DNA of 64,000 bases from Corynespora cassiicola. Lineage: Eukaryota; Ascomycota; Dothideomycetes; Pleosporales; Corynesporascaceae. Positions 34,552-45,147 of this stretch are shown here, in pieces. The position numbers and the translations under genes were made by a program. Every line of letters starts with the position of its first letter. Position 1 is the first letter of the stretch. The DNA lies in the NCBI GenBank assembly GCA_022059125.1, contig JAEUWY010000006.1, positions 2,418,001-2,482,000 on the forward strand, read 5' to 3'. The notes beneath the pieces are model-generated. The model was not told where the DNA came from. It searched no databases and was given only the letters and a program-made list of their open reading frames with translations.

Positions 34552-36171
34552 ATGGGTGAACCGCTTAGCGCGGCAGCAGCAATACTCAGTCTTCCGGGCA
34601 TCTTCATGAGCTGCGTCCAACGCTTTGAGCTTATCCAGACCGGCAGAAATTTTGATCGAGACCTGATCATTCTGACCACGAAGTTCAGCAATCAACAGTT
34701 CCGATTTACCAAGTGGGGCGAAGCCTGCGGGTTCAGGTCCCCAGACGGGTACAGTCCATCTTTAGATAGAGCTGAGTTGAGACCGAACATTGAGAAGACA
34801 TTCAAGAGCATTCAGCTCATTTTACAGTCTGGATAGTCGGTACTGTGCGCCTACGAGACCTTATCCACATCAAAAAATACGACTTTGCTTGATCAGACCG
34901 CTTCAACTCGTTGGTCATGGAAGGTGTTGAAGGACCGGCTTGGCAAAATTCGGAAGACCGAAGGCACGAAGAAAGCAACCAAATGGGCATTGGCGGATAA
35001 AAAGAAGCTTGATGAACTCGTCCGCCACTTAAGCGATCCCATAAATGACCTGGAAAGCATTACCAAGGATTTGGGCATCGTCCAACGGCAGAGAATTCTG
35101 GTACAATACGAGATCCAGAGCATCTCTGACAAACACTGGATCTTATGGAAGTCTCGCGTATTGGTGAAGAAGATTTCATCTCAGATACAGCCAGTATTCG
35201 TATTCAAAGTCTAAGAGCCGAGTCCTCTCAGTTGTCTAATCCAAGGAGCATTGTCGACATGCTCTCAATCCCAAATACCTGTTCAACACTCGAGGACATA
35301 TCAAACCGCCCCTGAATACCAATCAGGCCAAGAAAATCACAGGGATCATCTCAGATCAGTGGAAGAACATATTCCGGGAAAGTCATTTAGGCGATGGCCA
35401 GCATTCACAGAAATAGACCCTGACTCCTGGCAAAACCAGGATCCGCGAAGGGAAGATCAGCCTGATTCCATGGAAGAACAAAACTGCCGGGTCATGAGTT
35501 TTATGCTCAGAAACAAACTTATCGCCTCGAGAGACCCTATGAATTTGTCTCTAGATACTTCCAGAGTTGGGAAAGTCATCAATACACTAAGTCTAGAAAA
35601 ATTCGAGGAGGCCGTGACTAGGCGTCGTTGTACTCCTTATAAGGTTGAAAATTTCGGCAACCGCCATTTGCTGGCAGAACTGCATCATTAGTCAGAGGGA
35701 CGAGGTACTTACGATTGGTACAGAATCCATCCTGTTGCTGAGAATATGGCTTGTTTACTGGCCAGCTTTAAGGGCTCCTTACTCTCTCCATATGAAGGCA
35801 AAATATTTCATTTGGCTTTTGTCATCCCGCCTCGCTATCCGTGGAAACCCCCAAAATTTCGATTATTGACTCGAATTTACCATCCAAACATAGACAGCCA
35901 TGGAAAGATATGTTCCGATATAAGCAAAGGATAGGAGGCGACTTGGATCGTGCAAAGTGTGGTAGTTGCAATTGCTGGGTTATTAGACAAACCAGGAGTT
36001 GATGGTCCATTAGTGCCAGAGATAGCAGAGGTTTATATTAATGGCAGGCCTCTATTCGATGAAAACGCAAAGAAATACACGCAAAAGTATGCGATGGAGA
36101 CAAATTCTGGAGAAGAGCTAGGGGAAAGATTCATTGAAGCATACCAAGAGCTAGGTGAAGGGAGTCGATGA
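34552..36171 (+). pseudogene. Decayed fusion gene: HeLo (HET-S-type) domain plus E2/UBC domain
   Basis: The first 95 codons (MGEPLSAAAAILSLPGIFMS, then RFELIQTGRNFDRD and KWGEACG) match the N-terminal HeLo domain of HET-S-type incompatibility proteins, a membrane-damaging cell-death domain. More HeLo sequence follows (KWALADKKKLDELVRHL). From 35716 a ubiquitin-conjugating (E2) fold is readable: YDWYRIHPVAENM, SPYEGKIFHLAFVIPP, RYPWKPPKFRLLTRIYHPN, HGKICSDI with the catalytic-type cysteine, then DGPLVPEIAEVY. Stops interrupt the main frame at 34834, 35212, 35689 and 35932. Between 35140 and 35400 better protein sequence moves to the other two frames, so there are frameshifts as well. Stops at 34834, 35689 and 35932 are explainable as CAG to TAG. 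After 36171 a Lys/Gln-rich coil-like tail continues with further TGA interruptions. I describe it as dead; no intact version is proposed. Confidence 0.75.
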
Positions 36172-36628
36172 AATTTATTAGAAAGGCGAGATTGGGCGGA
36201 ATTGAAGGTGGAAGGGAAAAGACTGCTGGCTGAGAATAGCCAGCGGTTTGAAGAGCTAATGTGGCTGTAAAGAAACGGCAGGTTGAAACAAAAGAGCAGG
36301 CTGAAGCGAAATGACAGGCTAAAGAGAGATGACAGTCTGGAGGGATAAGGGAGATGGAAAGGTACTAGTATGTAGTTTTTATAATAATATTAGCGGAACA
36401 CTGTCAGGAAATATCTTTATAGGGCTGAAGTATTGATAGCAACAGGTGTTGGAGAGACAAACCTAACAAAAGAACTCCGAAGACATCGACCTATGTATAG
36501 ACGTACTACTTTCAATAGTATTCCATTAGTTCTCATATGATATTGATGATACATACGTCATTTGTTTTTGTAGTATAAATGAAAGACTAATCCTTTATAA
36601 TAGCATTTGAGAAACACCAAGCAATGAT
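36172..36628. other. Remnant coiled-coil tail and intergenic DNA
   Basis: Up to about 36350 the sequence still reads as a Lys/Glu/Gln-rich helix interrupted by TGA codons, probably the end of the decayed HeLo-UBC gene. The rest is AT-rich with no features. Confidence 0.45.
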
Positions 36629-37697
36629 CTAATTTTGGTAATACATCTCCCACGCCTTCTCGAAAGTCATGGTTTCAATGTTGGGGAAGACTTCATTCAA
36701 CGATTTTCCTTCCCAGTTCGAAGAAAGACCCTCAGCTTGCCAAAGAGAAATCTTGGCCATGGCCCCTTTGAGAATGGCCTCCCCAACAGCAGCATCTCCC
36801 TGGCCCATCCTCGAATATAGGGCAATATTGCTGGGCATCTCAGTAACATTGCCCTTCTTCAAGTCTTCTATCGAATCCAAGTGAACATCGAACTTGACTC
36901 CTTTGTATTTCTCAGCAAGTGCGAGGACTTCGAGCCAGGTCCTTCGGTCGCTTGCAAAATGGTACAGCTGCTCCCATTTTTCGAGTGTGAGCAGCTCGGC
37001 CACAAATTTGCCAACATCGTAACTGTATATAAAGTCGGCGGGGTTTTCTCCGGTTCCTGGGATGCCAGCAACATTCTCCTTGATGTCGATGATGCCAGCG
37101 GCGGGGAAGACGTGGCTAGGTAACCCAATGGTATAGTAGTCCATGAAAAGACCAATGTAAGCAGAGGTCCACTCAAGGCTGGTGGTTCTGAGCCTCTCTA
37201 TAGGCGCGAGACGCATTTTTGCAAAAGGGTAGTTGGCTGCGACACTATTATACATGATATTAGCCAATAAAATTCAATACATACACATTTAGAAGGGATG
37301 GACATACTCTGGGTGGTTGAAGGTAAATGGAGCCCACAAGTTTGCGACGAAACGTTTCACAGTCTTTGAGCGGTCTGAAGCTTCTATCAGATTGAACTCA
37401 GGCGTATTATCACCTTGACTGTTCATGATTGAGATGACAACGGCGACGTTGTTGCTATCTAAGAGGTTCACAAGCGAGTCGGTGCTGGTATAGTCCACTG
37501 TGACAACACGGCAACCGCTCTCCTTCTCAAGATCCAGATTGGCCTGTAAAAATTTAGCTTGTGAAAGATCTCAATTCACTGAGTCTTACGTTTCGCCCAA
37601 GAATTATGGCCTCATATCTAGCATCTTTGCCTAGTGTATGAGAGATAGCACGCCCCAGACCGCCTGAACCTCCAGCAATAGCAACAACAGTAGACAT
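36629..37697 (-). CDS. NmrA-like/atypical short-chain NAD(P)-binding protein
   Basis: Three exons (37697-37590, 37543-37308, 37244-36629) encode about 319 residues. The N-terminus AIAGGSGGLGRAISHTLG is a Rossmann dinucleotide-binding motif (GGxGGxG) right at the start. The second exon carries YTSTDSLVNLLDSNNVAVVI and KRFVANLWAPFTFNHP, and the third the helical C-terminal part. This pattern matches NmrA-like/isoflavone-reductase-like atypical SDRs, which either reduce small aromatic substrates or sense NAD(P) and bind regulators. No YxxxK catalytic pair stands out. The introns (46 and 63 bp) are clean. The gene lies downstream of a Zn2Cys6 gene on the same strand, a common pairing in small metabolic or secondary-metabolite loci. 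Substrate unknown. Confidence 0.85.
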
Positions 37698-38296
37698 TGT
37701 AGATGTCCTAAGTTACTAAATGCGATATTAAAGCGGCTTGTATGCGTAATTTGAAGTGAGTCGACTGTATGAGGATGTTCTGGATTGGAACCTGCCGCGG
37801 GGGGCTTTTATAGCTCCCTCCGGTGAAGTTTCGTCCGAAATCATGGGAAGCGGCACAACATTTGCATTAGGGCGGAACGAATCTTGCCTAGACACACCCA
37901 AGAAGTTCGATTTATCAGTAAATATGCTAATGATCCTGGAAAAAAGCACATGAAGTTGGATTATACAATGGCGGCCGCGAGCGCGGCCGCCCCGCACAGG
38001 CACCAGAAACAAGCCCATTGGCTACACGCCCACCAAGCTAGATGTGCTAACGAACCGTATCAGGGGTTGGTGTCCGCCCTGAACATCTTGTGGATTAGAA
38101 CAATGTCAATCACGGTTTTACGGCGTATATACGTAAGGCTTGTTTTCCCGAGCGTATAAGCTGTATCGGTTTCTTTACGAAAAAATATCTTCATCCGATT
38201 AATTCTGACTGTCTTGATCAGACCTCGGTGATAAAATTCCTTGCGATTTAATCATCAGCAATGGTTCTAGCAAAGTTTTAAGACATCGAATCCCAT

Positions 38297-40228
38297 TCAT
38301 GCCTGTTTTCCGATTGTGAATAACGGAAATGAAAATTCTATAGTTGATCTTCTATCAAAGTAAGACAATATTCTGTTAGTTGGATTAGTAAAAGTAAACT
38401 GGCATTGCTCCACAGGCATACCAGCGAATTTGTACCACGTCTTTGACGCGTGCAAAATATTGTAGAACACGCTCATGTCAATATCTGGAAGCTGATGGCT
38501 CTCGCATACACTGTGAATGAAGCTATATGTAACTATGGCTTGATATGAGATGAATATCCACACCAGTGGTGCGTAGAAGAGCCGTCCTTTCGCAATGGCT
38601 TCAGAAGCTTCGGGACGATCGAAAATGCTCCTCATTGCCATAAGAAATGAGTGTATTGCCGAAGCAGTGGGGGCATCTATTGCTGCCGATCTCTTCGCGT
38701 AAAAGCATTGCAGAGATAGCGCCGCACTTTGCGAGAATTTGTCAGCAACCCAAGCGTCAACAGTACATTAGAAATACAATACCTCAATGTGACTGCATTG
38801 CCGACCGCAGAAGGCCTTGGCTTTCTCTGTTTCAGCAAGCTCAGGTGATGTGTGATGTCTTGTGATATGCTCTGGGCCTCTTCAGAAACTGTCCTTAAGC
38901 TGTGGCCACGGTTATTGCGCATTAGTGATTGAACTCTGCCCAAGAGGTTTGCAGAAGCCAATTCAAAAGACAACAATCCTATTTTGGGTTGTGTAATGGT
39001 AATAAAATTCGATATCGGCGGACCGTTAACAGACTCTTGATTGACAATGTTTGCTTGCTTGGGTAGATCGGATGGTGTCATAATCAGATATCTAACACGA
39101 GTAAGTCGATAGCCTTCTTATTCTATATATATTGAGAAACCGGTGAAGGACGAGATGGCATACTTGTCCAGAAATCTGAGAACCCACCATGTTATCAAGA
39201 TCTCTTCCTTCTCAGGCGTGAAATCACCCGAATCTAGGTTAGACGACTCAGCAGCCTGGACGTCCAGCTCTAGTGCATATGCCAGCCGTGTAGCCAGCCC
39301 AAACGTTGTGTATGCGCGGCTTTGGATACATTGCAGGTGCTCAAACAAAGCAATAAGCATTCCAGCTTGCACTAGCTCGACATAAGGCTCGTTCAGATTG
39401 GCTTCCTGCGCAAAGTGGCCTTTGCATGCAAGATACCAGGGCGACAAGGAAAGAGACGCGGATTCTGGATGCTCGGCGATAGGGGTGATAAGTAAATGCA
39501 TGGCCAGTATCAAGACTCCATGGGTTGCAGTAGAAACCCCAATGCCTTCCTGTAGCACTCCGACGAACTTGAATTGCGAGACCATAGGTATCCATTCATG
39601 ATATGTCGTAAAATATCCATCGCAGATGGCTGCAGCAGTGGTGCCGCTTTCCTCCAAAACACGCGATACGCTGCGGGATAGCACCGAAACCATGGGCTCA
39701 GGCCGGAGCAAGTCAACGTCGAGTTCGCAGTCGGCCCGGGATCTAAAGTCTTTCCGATCCGACCGAGTAGGCGCTTCATCTTTATTATTTGCTGGAAAAG
39801 TTGGCCCAGCTGCCACCCCTTTCAGGTCCTTGATCGCGTATTCCAAGCTTTTGAGACGCTCAAACACCTTGTCGAATCTTGAATCGGCCGCTTCCTGCAA
39901 TGACTGCTGCTCACCCAACGTGCTGGGTTCGCTATACAGACAGTCCATAGACAGCCTATTGCCTGTCGTGATCAGTCATGAGATTCCTGTCAAGACGCGC
40001 TGCCAAGGCCCAGGCAATTGCCAATTACCTGGCGCAGCGGCTGCAAACTGGTAATAGCTTGTCGCATTTCTTCTTGCTGGACTTGCATTGATGACAGATC
40101 CTTTGCGCAGATTGATGAATGTCGCCGCCACTCATGGTGGGAATGCCGTGAAGCAAAGGTCTAGACGAAGCAAGACCAAACGGCCCGGATGCAGATCGCC
40201 TAGCAGACTTCTGGGCGATCGAGGTCAC
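38297..40228 (-). CDS. Zn2Cys6 transcription factor
   Basis: Four exons (40228-40029, 39955-39164, 39091-38783, 38726-38297) join into one frame of about 576 residues. The zinc cluster is CHQCKSSKKKC, then CSRCAR joined across intron 1 to LSMDC, giving C-x2-C-x6-C-x6-C-x2-C-x6-C. A short coiled coil follows (FDKVFERLKSLEYAIKDL), as in many dimerising members. The middle homology region is recognisable around residues 150-330, with YHEWIPMVSQ and EKEEILITWWVLRFLDK, and intron 2 follows that last segment. Without intron removal there are stops at three places, so each intron (73, 72 and 56 bp) is needed; all have GT-AG ends. Start MTSIAQK was chosen; an internal ATG 32 codons in is a possible alternative. 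It shares an upstream region with a divergent regulator gene. Confidence 0.83.
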
Positions 40229-41017
40229 ATGATTGGCAGCTGGAATGTGCTAGGTTGCCGCGAACTACATGCGAGCCTATTGAAAGCTAGGTCTGTTTGC
40301 ATTAAGACGTCTTATAACGTTTCGGTGGTGTGCTTGCGACACAAAGACCTCGGGAGGATCTTTCATACACGTGACATGCCGGTACCCAATCTAAAGCTAC
40401 CTACCTAGGTATCTAACCTGACAGGTAATTGACCCAAGTGCCTGCTTTTCTTTTGCCATCACCAAAACAATAAACTCTTTATAACAGACATGGCAGCTGT
40501 CATAAAGATCATACCTAGATGCCTGGGTAGATTGCAGAAGCTATCTTTATTGGTCAGTCTCAGCCTTGGTACCTTATACGCAAGTGCTTGTCGAGGACAC
40601 TCCATCTACATTAACTACATTCATGCGGTCCACTAAATTGTCTAGGTAGCGAGTGATTCTGTTATCCATAAACTGACGTCGTTGCCAGTTGGCAGGAGCA
40701 TTTTTGCAGCTATTCGACACTTTTATCGCTGCATCTCACCTACTAATTCTTTAGCTGCCATAGCACTTGATTAGACCTCTTTTTTTTTTTTTGCCAACGA
40801 TCACTTACCTCTAATGCGCGAAATTCTCTTATCCTTTACCGGGACCATGTTGCCTTTGGTGCTGAGCCACTAAACACATCAGGAAACATTATCCGCCAAG
40901 GGTTTCGCAAGTCTTGGCGGATTGACCTACTTTATCAGGACCTCGCCCTCACGGAAGTGACAAAAAGGAAACTAGATATATCCGCATAAGTCTGATCAAG
41001 ATCAACTGGCTACACAT
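40229..41017. promoter_or_regulatory. Shared promoter region of two divergent Zn2Cys6 genes
   Basis: 789 bp between divergent starts. It contains an ACCTACCTAGGTATC cluster near 40400, a T-tract near 40780 and a perfect inverted repeat at 40891-40922. Confidence 0.5.
40891..40922. promoter_or_regulatory. Perfect inverted repeat ATCCGCCAAG-N12-CTTGGCGGAT
   Basis: Two 10-bp arms are exactly complementary with a 12-bp spacer, 96 bp upstream of the plus-strand regulator's ATG. The arm core CCGCCAAG recurs downstream at 42840, 43994 and 44048. A dimeric Zn2Cys6 protein could bind it; a hairpin is also possible. Confidence 0.5.
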
Positions 41018-42675
41018 ATGAAACTAAAACGCAACAATGTTTGCGATACTTGCAGAACCCACAAGATAGGCGTAAGTAGACAAAGCCACGCTTTGATGTT
41101 AGGCTTCTAACTTTTGCGTGCAGTGTGACGGGAAAAGGCCAGTCTGTACCCAATGTCAAATGACTCGGCGAAAATGCGAGGGCTACCTACTAGATAGAAC
41201 TTTTGTTCCGTATGCATCAAAAGGTGCCAAAGGATCGTCTCTCAAAGCAGTCATCGCAGCATCTAACGCCAGCTTGCCAACGTGCCCAATCAATAACGCT
41301 TGTATGCTGGCCAAAAGCTTTTCTCAAGTGGAAGCGCAGCGATCTCCACAATTTCGGCCCCTAAAGCATATCCACTCTGCCACACCTGATGAGTTTGCAG
41401 CCGTCATTGTTAGCTGCTTCGCTCTCAAGGATCAGATGAATTTGTCGCACTCAGACCTGAGTACATCCCAAGTTTGTGGCGCTTGGGTCGGCTTAGTTCC
41501 AAGACTTGTGGCGCGAGCAAATTCCGGGGAACTTATTTGTCTAGCGGTCAAGGCTTTTGGGGCAGCTATCCTCGATAGAAATCAGGGAGGAACCAGCGCC
41601 TTTCGGAGTAAAGAAACCTATGTTGCAGCTCTACAGAAGTTGAATGGGACTCTGTTGGCAAGGAAGAGCCCTTTTAGCCTAGAAACAGCAGCGAGTATCG
41701 CATGCTTGGCTATGGCAGAGGTAGGTCCAACCGAATTCCTGCCTATGATAGCCGCTGATTTTTCCAACTGTTTAGTTGATAGTTCCAACATCAGACGATG
41801 GCATCCATGCGCACAATAGGGGCCTAAGCGCACTACTCAGTCTATGTTCTCCTGAACTGTTTAGTGATGGCGACTTTCATTTCATCTTCATAGGCTGCAG
41901 GCCTCCGCTCGTAAGTATCAGATCAGAACAGTGTCAGTATACACGCGTCTAACTAGAGCGACAGTTATTTGACGCTCTTAGAGAAAGAAAAACAACTTTC
42001 CTATCTCAGAATGTGTGGCTCACGGCTCCATTCCGCCGGCATCCACCGACCGATATCCAAAAACTTATAGGAGACACGGCCATTATCCCATCCATCATGC
42101 AAGACGTCGACCTTTTGCGAACTCTTCCATACAATGAGGCCCTTTCAGGAGCCTGGAAACCACGCTTCGCGATCCAATTCATCCTCGGAAAACTCCATAA
42201 ATGGGAAAATCGCTTCAAAGTCGATGTAGCCGGCCCATCATCACAGTGTATGCAGGCATGCGTGCTCGAACATAACCCAGAGGGAGAATCAATCTTTTGG
42301 TTTCCGAATCTCATGGTTGCAAACATATACACCCACACTTGGGCTCTTCAGATACTTTGTCTCGCCGAATTGGAACGTTTAGATGCCTTTTTTTCTGGGC
42401 ATGACATGGAAAACAGGGTTCTGGACGGCGAACCGCACGAAAAGAATATGTTAACAAAACAAAAACTTGCAATCAAGATTTCACAGAGCATGGAGTATTT
42501 GCTGCAAGACACTATGAATCTACATGGGGCAGCTGCTGCGTTGTTTCCCTTGGAAATTGCATATAATGTGCTGATCACGAATTGGGCAAGTAATAACAAA
42601 CATATCGTACGATGCGAAGGCTTTTTTGATCGGATTTGTAGAAAGGGGCTTTCAGGAAGGCCCTCTTTCTGTTGA
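41018..42675 (+). CDS. Zn2Cys6 transcription factor
   Basis: Four exons (41018-41071, 41124-41720, 41776-41910, 41965-42675) encode about 498 residues. The zinc cluster is at the extreme N-terminus: CDTCRTHKIG joined across intron 1 to CDGKRPVC, then CQMTRRKC, with standard spacing. The rest resembles the helical effector region of Zn2Cys6 proteins that carry an N-terminal cluster and no coiled coil. Segments include LCLAELERLDAFFSGHDME and LPYNEALSGAWKPRFAIQ. The introns (52, 55 and 54 bp) end in YAG, and the first and last hold CTAAC/CTAAC-like branch sites. Splicing gives one uninterrupted frame. A decayed glutathione S-transferase follows on the same strand, and CCGCCAAG-type motifs lie before and after it. 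Function of targets unknown. Confidence 0.83.
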
Positions 42676-43350
42676 ATAATGATGTGAGATTAAACTCTTC
42701 AGAAAAGCCAGAAGCATTTATCTTTAGCTATGTGTTGAACCAAGCGGCAATTGTCAATCCAAACAGCGATTGTATGTTAAATGAGACTGAACCAAGCCAT
42801 TAATTGGTGATTTTGCACTAGGAATGTGACACTTTCCCTCTTGGCGGAAATGCAAGCCTAGCCAGGTACAATCGATCATCGGGGATGGGAAACGGACCTA
42901 AACTATAGAAAATGCTCAGTCAAGCTTTTCGTTCTCATCATATCAAATGATGACTCTGAATAGCAGTAGAAACAGGCCCCTATTGATACTGATCGGCGTC
43001 AATCGCTAATCAGCAATAAAATTAGAGATCTGCCGGTGTATGACCTATGTCATGGTACGACTGCCAATCTGAGACGCTAAATGTAATAAAGTGGCCTTTT
43101 CCATTATTACTTAATCAATGAATACCGAAACCCATCTAATTACTACTCGTGAAGGTGGAAAATAGATTGACAGTCTGTTATGAGCTAGCTTTACAATTAG
43201 ACCGCACTTCGGCTAAAACTTGGGCTGATACAGATGCAGAGACAAGAAGTATATAAAGGGCACTGCATGAAACTTTCTCCATCCCATCAATACGTTCCAA
43301 AGTAAATCTCTAGTTGATTCTTCACCAGCCCCAAAATTTTGTTTAACATC
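42676..43350. other. Intergenic region with GST promoter
   Basis: AT-rich spacer with one CTTGGCGG motif at 42840-42847 and a TATA box near its end. No coding sequence seen. Confidence 0.5.
43250..43257 (+). promoter_or_regulatory. TATA box upstream of GST-like gene
   Basis: TATATAAA followed by GGG, 94 bp before the ATG at 43351 and followed by a CT-rich leader, which is a typical arrangement for a regulated fungal promoter. Confidence 0.6.
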
Positions 43351-43955
43351 ATGGCCTCAAAAAGCATTATCCTTTTCATGTCCCCAGGATCTTGTACTAC
43401 GGCGGTTCATATACTGCTGAAGGAAACTGGAGTAACCTTCTCGACGATAAGCATTGACGTTAGTCAAGGGTTTCCTGCCGAATTCCTCCACCTCAACTCC
43501 AAGGGCCGCGTTCCTATACTCCTGATGGACAACGAAATGATAACCGAGACGCCGGCAATCATAATAGCCATCGCACAGCTTGCCCCGGAAAAAAGGCTGC
43601 CTGGAAAATCTGACCTGGAGATAGTCAGAAGCTATGAATGGTTCAGCTTCTCCACTTGCAGGGATATTTTCTGTTCTACCGACCGCACTACTTTTCCAGC
43701 GACGAAATGGCATTTGCATCCATCCAAGAAAAGGGGTTGAAAAAAGTCAAGAAGTGCTATCAGATCATTGAAGAAAGAATTGCAGCTGTTCACGCTGTAG
43801 GAGATAGCTTTACTGCTGCTGATGCCTACTTGCTCCCGTTCTATCGATGGGGCGTCGCCAATGACAGCACCCTGGCCTCTGAATGCCTCAGTCAGGGACA
43901 GGAATATCTTGGATTAGTTAGCTTCTCTCCCGTTAGGGTCCGTTCTAATAATTGA
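43351..43955 (+). pseudogene. Glutathione S-transferase-like gene, frameshifted and shortened
   Basis: The first exon-like part encodes a thioredoxin-fold N-domain: MASKSIILFMSPGSCTTAVH, FLHLNSKGRVPILLMDN and TETPAIIIAIAQLAPEKRL, as in GSTs that conjugate glutathione to small molecules. Near 43670 the frame fails in the segment expected to lead into the C-domain. The C-domain continues in another frame (FYRPHYFSSDEMAFASIQEK, then IIEERI and FTAADAYLLPFYRWG). No GT-AG intron joins the two parts, and about 10-15 residues of the usual linker are missing. The final 25 residues lack the usual helix and look random. A small deletion with frameshift is the simplest reading; a sequencing error is possible. 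The promoter TATA box is intact. Confidence 0.7.
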
Positions 43956-45147
43956 CCTACTGCTCACTGCTCGGGAGAGAGAATGATAATCTACCGCCAA
44001 GACAATGCGACTAAATCTTAGCTATCAACCTCTCTTGGTATCTTATTCCGCCAAGAATCACGGAAGTATTCGAGACTGGTAATCACTAAGACATTACGCT
44101 ACTTTCTTCTACGGATTCACAAGAATTGCGCCTACACTCCAGAGATAATCCATGTTACAGACGAAATTCGCGCAGTTGACAATGTTCATGAGTGTAAGAA
44201 CTGGATGACGAGTGTGCATGCGCGCCGGTAGTGCAAAGGCCCAGAACATCGGTTTACCTGATGCTGTATTATACATAGTCGGTCTTTTCCCTGCTCACAG
44301 AACGATCAGATTTTTCCTAGTTATACTCTGTTCGACTAGGAGAATCTTGAGCCAGGTTCCAGGGAAGCTGCCTCTCAAAACCGAGCGTCATCTGCGACGT
44401 CTTCATCCCAGGAACTCGCATATACATGATTGGTTCTTGGCATTTTGTCCCATGGAATTCACTCGTACAGCACTCGTCCGTAACTGCCCACCTCTATACG
44501 GCTGGTCTTTGTTGTAGTCCCGCATCCTTGTTCACTCTGCAATCCTGCCTGGAAACATATGTTTTGACACATCCGCATTAAATTCAGAGACAAATGCATC
44601 GATGAAGTATTGCAAATAAAATCGAAGCCGGTGTTAAGTCATGTCTCAACGTCGGCGGTTCTAATATGAGGGCACAGAACGTTCCTTTTCCCGGCGTACA
44701 CCGGCAGAGGAATTTTAGATACATTTCTAGAATCTCCATCTGACCGATGGCTGAACAAGCGGGTTGAGCAAATTTCCGAAAGTAGCAATCTACCACAAAG
44801 TCTGCCATCTCTTGTTGCACGAAGAACGGAAAAGTCCCCGCGGAATTCCGACGGAGAACATCAAAGGGCGCGACCGACCACCACAAACGACAAGATGTGG
44901 AACCGCTTCCCGAAACAGCTCACCTTGGAGTCGCTGTAGTCCTATCAAGAACTACGCAGGCTGTCGAAATTAATTTTTTTCCCCAAGGTCCATCGCCTAG
45001 TTTACGTATCCAAAACGCTCTGCGCAGTCCGTCCCAGCGCACAAGCGGAAAACTTTGGTGCACGCTTGCTGGGGCTTAGGCTATAAAGCCAAGTGCTACC
45101 CCCAAAGGTGATGTGAATCACAAGTCATTCCTGATCTCTTTTGCACC
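43956..45147. other. Intergenic region with CCGCCAAG motifs
   Basis: 1.2 kb without a supported gene. Two CCGCCAAG motifs at 43994-44001 and 44048-44055 lie 54 bp apart just after the GST-like sequence. The end of the stretch is the promoter of the PLP-lyase/M20 gene, whose ATG context is TTGCACCATGG. Confidence 0.5.
43994..44055. promoter_or_regulatory. Two CCGCCAAG motifs
   Basis: Direct copies at 43994 and 44048 share their core with the inverted repeat at 40891-40922 and the single site at 42840. Role as operators is inferred from recurrence only. Confidence 0.35.

Noticed and set aside
34552..36171. An intact HeLo-UBC gene with introns removing the stops
   Set aside because: No GT-AG pairs flank the stops at 34834, 35689 or 35932, and protein-like sequence changes frame between them.
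44212..44517. A 101-codon frame between the GST-like sequence and the PLP-lyase gene
   Set aside because: No start context, no motif and composition like the surrounding non-coding DNA.
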